The notes beneath the pieces are model-generated. The model worked only from the letters and a program-made list of their open reading frames with translations, had not been told where the DNA came from and ran no database searches. This document shows, piece by piece, positions 8,100 through 15,635 of a stretch of DNA of 39,619 nt. The stretch lies in assembly GCA_017446745.1 (NCBI GenBank), contig JAFSQF010000002.1, forward strand, positions 1 to 39,619, in the 5' to 3' direction. This DNA comes from Bacteroidales bacterium. GTDB taxonomy: Bacteria > Bacteroidota > Bacteroidia > Bacteroidales > P3. The position numbers and the translations under genes were made by a program. Within the stretch, counting starts at the first letter, position 1, and each line of letters starts with the position of its first letter.

Positions 8100-9452
8100 T
8101 TATTTGCTGATGCCTGTGATTATGAGCTCCACCTTGGTGTCCTTGAAAGCCTGCCGTTTGTTGAGGGCTGCCGCTGCCGAGCGTTTGATTTCGTTCTGTG
8201 TCATCCCGGCAATGGTAATCTGGTCGGCGTTGAAGCCGTGCTTGACGAAGAAATCCTTGACGCTCTGAGCGCGAGCTATGGAGAGTTTCTGGTCGCTCTC
8301 GATGTCGACGGCATAGGACTGCACGTAACCTTTGATTTGGAACGTCACCTCGGGGTAGCCTTTGAACATCTGTATGTAGTTCATCAGAGAGGTGTCGCTC
8401 TCGGGCAGCAGGTGGGCGTCGTCGTCGAAATAGATGTCGGCTATGGGGAACACGGTGCCTTTCTCAGAGCGGTTCATGTTGACGCGAAGCAGGGTGTCTT
8501 CTTTGAAGATGTTGGAGTTGAATTCCTTGAAGAAGGGGAAGTAGCCGGTTTTCTTGGCGTAGAGCGAATATTGGAAGCCCGGCACAAACTTCACCTTGCT
8601 GCCGCGGAACGAGGGGGACTTCACCACGGGGCGGTTGTCGGTATTTTTCTCGAGGATAAGGAGGTCGACATCGATGTTTTTCTTTGCCACGGGGTCGTAG
8701 AATACCACGAGAGGCTGGTAGGATTCAACCTGGATAGAGACCTTGATAGAGTGGCCGTCGCCCTTGCTGCTCTTGTTGTCGAGGACTATGTAGTATACCT
8801 CGCCCTTGCGTACTGGTATGGATTTCAGGAATTCGTCGTTTTCTGCTGGCGAGAGGAAGAGTTTTTTGCCGTCGGCGCGCATACCCATGGTAGGCGTTGT
8901 CATGCGTCGGCTGCGGGGTTTGTCTTTGACTTTGCCTTTCGAATCCTTGGGAGTGGCGGCGAAGATGCCTGCGGTGTCCTTCATGGCCAGCGAGGCTGCC
9001 ACGGGTTTGATTTTGTTTTGTATCAGGTGGTTGGAGAAGTATACGTCGGTGTAGCGGTAGACGAGGAAGTCGTAGTCGTCCCATTCGCTGTTGGGTGTGA
9101 TGTAGATCTCGAGGTTGCCGGAGTAGGGCACCACGAATTTGTACCAGGTGGAGTTATGCTCGTATTCGAAGACGTTTGGGTTGCTCTTGTCGCGCATCAC
9201 CTCCTGGATGCGTCCGGCACCTTGCGGAGCTGTTGTCGGGCCGTAGGTGACGTCGGGCATGAGCTCGATGGCGAAGAGGCAGTCGTTGCTCTGAGCCGGG
9301 AGTTCCAGGTTCTCGACTTTTTGAGGAACGGGTTTGTTTTTGTTGTTTTTGTTGTTTTTTTTGCTTTTTGTACCCCTATTCTGTGCTTGAATGTCGACGG
9401 CACCGGCAAGCATTACGGCGGCGACAAGCAGGAAGATGAGTTTGTGTTTCAT
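8100..9452 (-). CDS. Exported protein with C-terminal OmpA domain
   Basis: A 450-residue envelope protein. A signal peptide (MKHKLIFLLVAAVMLAGAV...AQ) is followed by a Lys/Asn-rich stretch (SKKNNKNNKNKP). Then comes a beta-rich N-terminal domain with STWYKFVVPYSGNLEIYITP and DDYDFLVYRYTD, like the pre-peptidase or jelly-roll domains common in Bacteroidota surface proteins. The last ~120 residues are an OmpA-like domain (IADIYFDDDAHLLPESD, LSIARAQSVKDFF, NKRQAF), which should bind peptidoglycan. It resembles OmpA-domain proteins near T9SS and gliding loci, but I cannot name the exact family. It is transcribed divergently from thioredoxin and has its own -7 box at 9507-9500. Confidence 0.8.
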   Translation of the reverse strand: MKHKLIFLLVAAVMLAGAVDIQAQNRGTKSKKNNKNNKNKPVPQKVENLELPAQSNDCLFAIELMPDVTYGPTTAPQGAGRIQEVMRDKSNPNVFEYEHNSTWYKFVVPYSGNLEIYITPNSEWDDYDFLVYRYTDVYFSNHLIQNKIKPVAASLAMKDTAGIFAATPKDSKGKVKDKPRSRRMTTPTMGMRADGKKLFLSPAENDEFLKSIPVRKGEVYYIVLDNKSSKGDGHSIKVSIQVESYQPLVVFYDPVAKKNIDVDLLILEKNTDNRPVVKSPSFRGSKVKFVPGFQYSLYAKKTGYFPFFKEFNSNIFKEDTLLRVNMNRSEKGTVFPIADIYFDDDAHLLPESDTSLMNYIQMFKGYPEVTFQIKGYVQSYAVDIESDQKLSIARAQSVKDFFVKHGFNADQITIAGMTQNEIKRSAAAALNKRQAFKDTKVELIITGISK

Positions 9453-9499
9453 TGATATATAGGTTTTTCAGTGTCCTAAGTTTTATATATAATTTGTTG

Positions 9500-9507
9500 C
9501 AAAAATA
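9500..9507 (-). promoter_or_regulatory. Bacteroidota -7 promoter box for the OmpA-domain gene
   Basis: TATTTTTG on the minus strand fits TAnnTTTG, 48 nt upstream of the start at 9452, in a T-rich spacer. No clear -33 TTTG at the usual distance. Confidence 0.65.
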
Positions 9508-9560
9508 GTATTTTTTTTTCACATGAGACGTATTTTTTTTTCAATTTGGGAAAAAATGGT

Positions 9561-9568
9561 TATTTTTG
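9561..9568 (+). promoter_or_regulatory. Bacteroidota -7 promoter box for thioredoxin
   Basis: TATTTTTG followed by CA, 39 nt before the ATG at 9607. A TTTG lies at 9545-9548, closer than the usual -33 position. Confidence 0.7.
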
Positions 9569-9606
9569 CACTCGCTTTTTTATAAACCAATTAATAATAA
9601 AATGCT

Positions 9607-9921
9607 ATGGTAGTAGAAGTTAAAGATGACAATTTTGCAGAGTTCAGGCAGTCAAACCTCCCTATTCTTCTTGATATCGGAGCCACATGGTGTGGTCCCT
9701 GCAAGGCCCTTGCCCCTATAGTGGAAGAGATCGCTGCCGAATATGAAGGGCGTGCGGTGGTTGGCAAGGTAGATGTCGACGAGGCCCCCGGCATAGCCTC
9801 CGAGTTCCGCGTCCGCAACGTCCCCACGGTGCTTTTCATCAAGAACGGAGCCGCTGTTGACAAGTCTGTAGGTCTCGTGGCCAAAGCCACCCTCACCGAA
9901 AAACTAAATGCGTTGCTGTAA
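9607..9921 (+). CDS. trxA: Thioredoxin
   Basis: A 104-residue cytoplasmic thioredoxin with the active-site motif WCGPC (residues 28-32), the cis-proline stretch NVPTVLFIKNG and standard length for the family. It reduces disulphides in cytosolic proteins with electrons from thioredoxin reductase. The ATG at 9607 is chosen because the earlier ATG at 9602 is in another frame. It is divergent from the OmpA-domain gene with its own -7 box. The spacer to the following DUF58 gene is 87 nt and consists mainly of CAC-rich repeats. Confidence 0.97.
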   Translation: MVVEVKDDNFAEFRQSNLPILLDIGATWCGPCKALAPIVEEIAAEYEGRAVVGKVDVDEAPGIASEFRVRNVPTVLFIKNGAAVDKSVGLVAKATLTEKLNALL

Positions 9922-9939
9922 CCCTGAGGAGTGACCAGT

Positions 9940-10000
9940 GACCCGAAGTGAGTGACCCATCACTAATCACCCATCACTAATCACCCATCGCTAATCACTA
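9940..10000 (+). repeat. CAC-rich direct repeats upstream of DUF58 gene
   Basis: The unit CACTAATCACCCAT is repeated about three times and runs to within 8 nt of the TTG start at 10009. Similar tracts precede the starts at 22876, 26222, 30243 (minus) and 31435 (minus). Confidence 0.8.
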
Positions 10001-10008
10001 CTCAGACC

Positions 10009-10935
10009 TTGTTTGAAGAAATAGAGAAATATAAGCGGTTGGACTTTTTTGCACGCCAGGTGGTGGAAGGCTTCATCACCGGCTTGCATAAAAGTCCTTT
10101 CCATGGTTTCTCGGTAGAGTTTGCCGAGCATAGGCTCTACAATGCCGGCGAATCGACGCGCAATATCGATTGGAAGCTATATGGCCGCACCGACAAACTA
10201 TTCGTCAAACGCTACGAGGAAGAGACCAACTTGCGTTGTCAAATCCTTATCGACCAGTCGTCGTCGATGTTCTTCCCGCTGGAGCGTCAGGGCGACTATG
10301 CCCAGCCCAACAAGCTGACTTTTGCGGTCTACGGTGCCGCCCTTATTGTCGAGCTCCTTATGCGCCAGAGGGATGCCTTCGGCCTGACCCTATTCTCGGA
10401 GGGCATCGACATGATGACCGAGGTGCGGAGCAGCGTGGTCCATCAGAAGTACGTCTACGGCCTATTGGAGCAGATGCTCAAGCCCATGAAAGGCGAGGAG
10501 CTGAAAAAGCGGGGCAGCAACATCGCCGAGACGCTGCACCTGGTGGCGGAGAAACTCCACCGCCGCTCGATGGTGGTTATCTTCACCGATGCCTTTGTGC
10601 ACCCCGAGCAGCGCGAGCCCCTCTTCGATGCTTTGCGCCACCTGCGCCATAATAAGCACGAGGTGCTGCTTTTCCACACCTACGAGCAGGACAAGGAGAT
10701 AGACCTTGACTTCGGCAATAAGCCATACTATTTCATTGATATGGAAAGCGACCGTCGCATCAAAGTGTTCCCTCACGAGATTGCCGACCGCTACCGCGAG
10801 GAGATGAGTCGCGACGTGGCCGAGGTGAAACGGCGAGCCATGCAATACCGTATCGACTACGTGGCCGTAGACATCGGCAAAGGATTCCAGCAGGTCATGG
10901 AGCCCTATATCCTCAAACGTGGCCGGCATTATTGA
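10009..10935 (+). CDS. DUF58 / von Willebrand A-like protein
   Basis: A 308-residue protein of the DUF58 family (related to YeaD). The N-terminus (EIEKYKRLDFFARQVVEGFITG) and the core NAGESTRNIDWKLYGRTDKLFVKRYEEE are diagnostic. A vWA-like metal site motif DQSSSMFF follows at ~84. These proteins usually accompany a MoxR AAA ATPase and aerotolerance (Bat) genes; no MoxR gene is in the window. Their biochemical role is poorly defined. The start is TTG, because the family's N-terminal helix starts there and no ATG is available; the leader is rich in CAC repeats. It may be co-transcribed with trxA upstream. Confidence 0.9.
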   Translation: MFEEIEKYKRLDFFARQVVEGFITGLHKSPFHGFSVEFAEHRLYNAGESTRNIDWKLYGRTDKLFVKRYEEETNLRCQILIDQSSSMFFPLERQGDYAQPNKLTFAVYGAALIVELLMRQRDAFGLTLFSEGIDMMTEVRSSVVHQKYVYGLLEQMLKPMKGEELKKRGSNIAETLHLVAEKLHRRSMVVIFTDAFVHPEQREPLFDALRHLRHNKHEVLLFHTYEQDKEIDLDFGNKPYYFIDMESDRRIKVFPHEIADRYREEMSRDVAEVKRRAMQYRIDYVAVDIGKGFQQVMEPYILKRGRHY

Positions 10936-11013
10936 ACGGCAGCAGAAAGGAACGGGCAATGTGCCCATCTCCTGCCGCTGCACAGTGGTCAAATCTAAAC
11001 ACACAAACCAACA

Positions 11014-12093
11014 GTGCCCATATTCGAAGCATCATCAGTAAGCCGTGTGGCCCTGCACCGCGTTGGCAACAAAGAAACCGACGAGGGCTACGTCCTCTCC
11101 GGGCGCGAGGCAACGCTCACCGAAGCCTTGCAGGACCTCCTGGTGCGTTACCTTATCTCGCCCTTCAAGGTGGAGGAGTATTATCATCTGTGGCATGAGG
11201 ACGGGCTGGAGATGAATGCGCTCTGGACTGCGGCGCGCGCCATCTTCAGCGACCCCGAGAGCCTGCTGGAGGAATCGCAGCATATAGCGCGCCATCTCTA
11301 CGATGCCTGCACCCATCCCAACATCAAGAGCGGCGACCTCTTCGTGGTCTACTTCAGCCAGTGTCAGCTCAATGGGGAGAGTATGGATGCCCTCGGCATC
11401 TTCAAGTCGGAGAATAAGAGCCAGTTTCTGAAGGTGATGCACGACGAGGAGGAGTGGAGCCGCGAGGCGGAGAACCGCAGTTCCAGTGCGGTGTTCCGCA
11501 TGGAGATAGATAAGGGCATCGATATCGGCAAGCTCGACAAAGGAGCCCTCATTTTCAATAGCGAGGGCGACAAGGGCTTCGTGGTCAGCGTGGTGGACAC
11601 CACTAACCGCGGTATGGACGCCATCTACTGGAAAGACAATTTCCTCGGCGTGAAGCAACGGCAGGATGAATATTACAACACCCACCAGGTGATGCAGGCC
11701 TACAAGAAGTTCGTCACCGACGAGTTGCCCACCCAGTTCCAGGACGTCAGCCGTGCCGACCAGGCCGACCTGCTGAACCGTAGCGTGGACTTCTTCAAGC
11801 AGAACGACATTTTCGAGATGAGCGACTTCGAGCGCGACGTGCTGGGGCAGGAGGAGGTTATAGAGAGCTTCAAGCAGTACCGCGAGCAGTTTGAAGAGGA
11901 GCATGGCGTGGAGATAGCCGATTCGTTCGCCATCAGCGAAGGGGCGGTAAAGAAGCAGGCCCGCTCGTACAAGAGCGTCATCAAGCTCGACAAGAATTTC
12001 CACATCTATGTGCATGGCGACCGCCGGCTGATAGAGCAGGGCGAAGACGAGAAGGGCAAGTTCTACAAGGTCTACTATGAAGAAGAGAGCTGA
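11014..12093 (+). CDS. 37-kDa nucleoid-associated protein (NdpA/YejK family)
   Basis: A 359-residue protein with the features of the nucleoid-associated family (PF04245): FEASSVSRVALHRVGNKETDEGYVLS at the start, YLISPFK...EYYHL, and the central GDLFVVYFSQCQLNGESMDALGIFKSE block, where the family has a conserved (D)ALGIFK-type strand. Members bind DNA in E. coli, but their role in Bacteroidota is not established. The start is GTG at 11014, preceded by a G-poor leader (AAACACACAAACCAACA). The gene follows the DUF58 gene by 78 nt and ends 46 nt before the META-domain gene. Confidence 0.9.
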   Translation: MPIFEASSVSRVALHRVGNKETDEGYVLSGREATLTEALQDLLVRYLISPFKVEEYYHLWHEDGLEMNALWTAARAIFSDPESLLEESQHIARHLYDACTHPNIKSGDLFVVYFSQCQLNGESMDALGIFKSENKSQFLKVMHDEEEWSREAENRSSSAVFRMEIDKGIDIGKLDKGALIFNSEGDKGFVVSVVDTTNRGMDAIYWKDNFLGVKQRQDEYYNTHQVMQAYKKFVTDELPTQFQDVSRADQADLLNRSVDFFKQNDIFEMSDFERDVLGQEEVIESFKQYREQFEEEHGVEIADSFAISEGAVKKQARSYKSVIKLDKNFHIYVHGDRRLIEQGEDEKGKFYKVYYEEES

Positions 12094-12139
12094 GCCGGCA
12101 GCAGCCAATGTTTCCGTTCATCATTTCAAGTGCTATCTG

Positions 12140-12580
12140 ATGAGAAGAGCTCTATTATACATCCTTTTGCTGACGTCATTTCTCGCCGGTGCATGCCATG
12201 CGTCAAGCCCGGTGGTGATCAACGCGCCAGATGTCGATTTCGAGACCTCAGAGGTGTGGACCCTTGTGGCGGTCCGCGGGAAAGAGATAAGCCGCGGGGA
12301 AGAGGCCTCCCCCATCACCATCCAGGTCAACCCCGAGGCCGGCACCTTTGTAGGCAGCAGTGGCTGCAACCGCTATTCAGGCAATTTCGCCAACCTCGGC
12401 GAGGGACGGATGCGGCTTTCCGATATCAGCGCCACGCGCATAGCCTGCCCGGAGCATGTGATGCGCGACGAGGCCACATACCTCCAGCTCCTGCGGCGGT
12501 GCGACCACTACAGCCTCGACCACTACACGCTCGTGCTGCTCCAGGGCGACAAGCCGCTACTTAGTTTTGAAAAAATGTAA
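12140..12580 (+). CDS. META-domain (HslJ-like) exported protein
   Basis: A 146-residue small exported protein. An in-frame ATG exists at 12077, but the ATG at 12140 is preferred because the signal sequence MRRALLYILLLTSFLAGACHA starts there. The Cys after LAGA could be a relaxed lipoprotein site. The rest is one META domain: WTLVAVRGKEI, SGCNRYSGNF and the downstream MACPE-like RIACPEHVM, then LQLLRRCDHYSLD. HslJ in E. coli is linked to novobiocin resistance; the role here is unknown. It lies between the nucleoid-associated gene and priA on the same strand. Confidence 0.85.
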   Translation: MRRALLYILLLTSFLAGACHASSPVVINAPDVDFETSEVWTLVAVRGKEISRGEEASPITIQVNPEAGTFVGSSGCNRYSGNFANLGEGRMRLSDISATRIACPEHVMRDEATYLQLLRRCDHYSLDHYTLVLLQGDKPLLSFEKM

Positions 12581-12627
12581 TTTTACCCCGTTTAGAGACC
12601 GCCAGTTAGCGTCAAAACCCAAATCCG

Positions 12628-15096
12628 ATGGACCGAGCGACCTACTTTGTTGATGTTCTTCTGCCGTTGCACCTGCCGGGCACCTATACCTACCGAGTGC
12701 CGCAGGAGTATGAGGAAGCCATTGCCGTAGGGCAACGCGTGGTGGTGCAGTTCGGAGCCAAAAGGCTCTATTCCGCCCTTGTGCGGCGCATCCATCAGAC
12801 GGCGCCGGACTATCGCACCAAATATGTGCTCTCTATTCTCGACATCAGTCCCATAGTCGGCGAGCTTCAGATCCAGTTCTGGGAATGGATGGCCTCGTAT
12901 TATATGTGCTATGCTGGCGACGTGATGGGCGTGGCCCTGCCCTCGGCATTCCGGCTGGCCAGCGAATCATACATCGTGGTGCATCCCGACTTCGAGGGCG
13001 AATATGGCGACCTCAGCCCTGACGAGCTCAAGATTCTCGATGTCCTGTCGCGCAAAGGGCGCATAGAGATTGGCGAGGTGGCCGACATCACAGGGCATCA
13101 GAAAATCATGCCTATCATCAAAACGATGATAGAGAAGCGCGTAGTCCTGATGGACGAGGAGCTGAAACAACGCTACACCCCGCGCAAGGCAGCCTGGCTG
13201 AACTTGGCGCCACAGTATCAGGACGATGAGGCGAAGAAAGAACTGTTCGACAGCCTCGAACGCCGTTCGACGCTCCATAAGCAGCTCTTGGTCCTCATGC
13301 AATTCATGCAGCTCAGCGGCATGGGCATTAAGCCCGTGAAAAAGAAAGAGCTGACCGACAACAAAGAGCTGTCGGTGTCGGCATTGGAGACGCTGATCAA
13401 GAAAGGGGTGTTCGAGGTCGACATGGTGGAGGAGAGCCGTCTGAGCAGTGGCACGCGCTGTGACGACGCTGCCGACATACAGCTCAACGACGAGCAGCAG
13501 GCGGCCTACGAGGCGCTGCGCAGCAGCCGGCAGAGTGTGGGGCTGCTGCATGGCGTCACTTCAAGTGGCAAGACAGAGGTTTACATCAAACTGATCAATG
13601 ATGCCCTCAGGGACGACAAGCAAGTGCTTATGCTTCTTCCCGAGATAGCCCTGACGGCTCAAGTCATCAACCGGCTGCGGCGCTATTTCGGGCAGCAGGT
13701 GGGGGTGTATCATTCGCGATTCAGCACGCAGGAGCGCGCCGAAGTGTGGAACCGCACCATGGACAAAGGGCCGGGAGGCTTCCGGCTTCTGGTGGGAGCC
13801 CGGTCGGCATTGTTCCTGCCTTTCTGGAACCTGGGGCTGGTGATAGTGGACGAGGAACACGACGGCAGCTACAAACAGAACGACCCCGCGCCGCGCTACA
13901 ACGGACGCGACAGTGCCATCTGGCTGGCCAACCAGTGGGGTGCACGAACGGTGCTGGGCTCAGCAACGCCGGCCATAGAGAGCTATTTCAATGCCGCAAG
14001 CGGCAAGTATGCCTATGCCCAGCTGCGCCACCGCTATGGCGGCATACAGATGCCCGAGGTGATGTGCGTGGACATGAAGGAGGCACAGCGGCGCAAAGAG
14101 GTGAAGATGAACCTGTCGGACTTCCTTATCAGTCATATTAACAAAGCTCTTGAGGCCAACGAGCAGGTTATACTGTTCCAGAACCGGAGGGGTTTCTCGC
14201 TGAGGGTGGAGTGCGACGTATGCCATTATGTGCCACAGTGCCGCAACTGCGACGTGTCGCTGGTGTACCACAAGGCCACCGCCAGCCTACGGTGCCACTA
14301 TTGCGGCTATAGCATCCCCGTGCCGCAGGAGTGCCCCGCCTGCCATTCGTCGCGTCTGAAGATGCGCGGCTTCGGCACGGAACGTATAGAGGACGACCTG
14401 GCCATCCTGTTCCCCGATGCCCGGGTGGCGCGCATGGACCTGGATTCCACGGCGCAGAAGAGCCGCTATATGGAGATTATCAACGATTTCGAGGACCACA
14501 AGATCGACATTCTGGTGGGGACGCAGATGGTGACCAAGGGGTTGGATTTCGCCGGCGTCAGCGTGGTGGGCATCCTCTCGGCCGACAACCTCATCTCGTT
14601 TCCCGATTTCAGGGCCTACGAGCGCAGCTTCCAGCAGATGACGCAGGTCAGCGGCCGGGCCGGACGGCGTGGGAAGCGCGGGAAGGTGATAATCCAAACC
14701 TACCAGCCATACCACCAGGCCATCCGCGATTCGATGGATAACAACTACGAGTCGATGTATAAGAGCCAGATCGTAGAGCGGCGTGTGTTCAAGTATCCGC
14801 CTTACTATAGGCTGATCAACATCACCGTGCGCCACGCCGACGAAGAGACCGTGAGCCGAGCCGCCGCCATGTTGGCGGCCCTGCTGCGGCAGCAGTTCGG
14901 GGGGCGCGTCCTTGGTCCCGAGTTCCCCAGCGTGTCGCGCGTCCGCAACCAGTACATCAAGAGGATAATGCTGCGCTTTGCCCAAGGCGAGGCCATTGCC
15001 GAGGCCAAACGTCTCATATTGAAGCAGGCCGACGCCGTTATGGGCGAGAAGAGCTTCGGCCGTGTGCAGATAATCTTCGATGTCGACCCCTGCTGA
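12628..15096 (+). CDS. priA: Primosomal protein N' (replication restart helicase PriA)
   Basis: An 822-residue superfamily 2 helicase that reloads replication forks. The N-terminal DNA-binding domain starts YFVDVLLPLHLPGTYTYRVP. Walker A is GVTSSGKTEVY (~309) and Walker B is DEEH (~408), followed by GSYKQNDPAPRYNGRD. The zinc-binding region (~530-575) has paired cysteines (CDVC, CRNC, CHYC, CPAC). Helicase motifs V and VI are GTQMVTKGLDF and QVSGRAGRRGKRG. Length is normal for Bacteroidota PriA. The ATG at 12628 gives the expected N-terminus. It is the last gene of a run that begins with trxA; the spacer beyond holds only repeats. Confidence 0.97.
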   Translation: MDRATYFVDVLLPLHLPGTYTYRVPQEYEEAIAVGQRVVVQFGAKRLYSALVRRIHQTAPDYRTKYVLSILDISPIVGELQIQFWEWMASYYMCYAGDVMGVALPSAFRLASESYIVVHPDFEGEYGDLSPDELKILDVLSRKGRIEIGEVADITGHQKIMPIIKTMIEKRVVLMDEELKQRYTPRKAAWLNLAPQYQDDEAKKELFDSLERRSTLHKQLLVLMQFMQLSGMGIKPVKKKELTDNKELSVSALETLIKKGVFEVDMVEESRLSSGTRCDDAADIQLNDEQQAAYEALRSSRQSVGLLHGVTSSGKTEVYIKLINDALRDDKQVLMLLPEIALTAQVINRLRRYFGQQVGVYHSRFSTQERAEVWNRTMDKGPGGFRLLVGARSALFLPFWNLGLVIVDEEHDGSYKQNDPAPRYNGRDSAIWLANQWGARTVLGSATPAIESYFNAASGKYAYAQLRHRYGGIQMPEVMCVDMKEAQRRKEVKMNLSDFLISHINKALEANEQVILFQNRRGFSLRVECDVCHYVPQCRNCDVSLVYHKATASLRCHYCGYSIPVPQECPACHSSRLKMRGFGTERIEDDLAILFPDARVARMDLDSTAQKSRYMEIINDFEDHKIDILVGTQMVTKGLDFAGVSVVGILSADNLISFPDFRAYERSFQQMTQVSGRAGRRGKRGKVIIQTYQPYHQAIRDSMDNNYESMYKSQIVERRVFKYPPYYRLINITVRHADEETVSRAAAMLAALLRQQFGGRVLGPEFPSVSRVRNQYIKRIMLRFAQGEAIAEAKRLILKQADAVMGEKSFGRVQIIFDVDPC

Positions 15097-15130
15097 ATGA
15101 AGTCCAAACGAGGCTTCTTTTGCCGGCAAT

Positions 15131-15223
15131 GTAGGAGGCAAAGCTTCCCAGCTTTGCCAATATAGGAGGCAAAGCTTCCCAGCTTTGCCAATGTAGGAGG
15201 CAAAGCTTCCCAGCTTTGCCAAT
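15131..15223 (+). repeat. Three tandem 31-bp hairpin elements (REP-like)
   Basis: Three near-identical 31-bp units. Each begins GTAGGAGG or ATAGGAGG and holds a perfect inverted repeat, GGCAAAGCT - TCCC - AGCTTTGCC, then AAT. A GTAG tetranucleotide at the foot of a hairpin is the layout of REP sequences recognised by RAYT transposases. Members with different arms are at 35121-35151 and 35175-35205. Confidence 0.9.
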
Positions 15224-15228
15224 TCAAA

Positions 15229-15256
15229 GTGGTACGCGGGCGTCCCCGCCCGCGCC
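15229..15256 (+). repeat. Single GTACGCGGGCGTCCCCGCC element
   Basis: GTGGTACGCGGGCGTCCCC followed by GCCCGCGCC; one unit of the hairpin family that forms an array at 35610-35830 and a pair at 21446-21508. Confidence 0.75.
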
Positions 15257-15314
15257 GGATGCCGGTTCGGTAAATAGGAGGTGACCGTATTATTACGCAT
15301 TATTATATTACCGC

Positions 15315-15497
15315 TATTGAACGGTATCCCCTACGGGGATTGGGATGGGGATGGGCGGTATGGGCGGAATGGGCGGTATGGGCGGAATGGGCGGAATGGG
15401 CGGAATGGGCGGAATGGGCGGTATGGGCGGTATGGGCGGTATGGGCGGAATGGGCGATGTCTATTGAACGGTATCCCCTACGGGGATTTGGATGGGG
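15315..15497 (+). repeat. Composite repeat: palindrome, 11 x ATGGGCGGN, palindrome
   Basis: An ATTGAACGG/TCCCCTACGGGGA element (15315-15350), eleven ATGGGCGGN units (15351-15449; last bases T A T A A A A T T T A) and a second palindrome element (15462-15497). The rest of the 15097-15635 spacer holds the 31-bp hairpins, a GTGGGCGCAAGCCCAC hairpin (~15515-15535) and the promoter of the next gene. I see no gene in it. Confidence 0.9.
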
Positions 15498-15592
15498 GAG
15501 AGATTATCGGGTTCCGTGGGCGCAAGCCCACGGCTAATATAGTCCGTCACTAAAATTAATTATTAATTTTTAACTGTTTTGATTATTTTTTG

Positions 15593-15600
15593 TATCTTTG
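15593..15600 (+). promoter_or_regulatory. Bacteroidota -7 promoter box for acyl-CoA synthetase gene
   Basis: TATCTTTG followed by CA fits TAnnTTTG, 36 nt before the ATG at 15636, in an AT-rich tract. Confidence 0.75.
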
Positions 15601-15635
15601 CATTTTCTTGTTAAAAATATTTAAATTCTAATAAA

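Noticed and set aside
9545-9548. TTTG as -33 promoter element for thioredoxin
   Set aside because: It lies 12 nt from the -7 box, whereas the usual Bacteroidota spacing is about 19-21 nt.
15281-15553. Open frames with YGRNGRNGR or WAEWAVW repeats
   Set aside because: Same cause: the 9-bp repeat at 15351-15449. It is flanked by palindromic repeats and not by gene signals.
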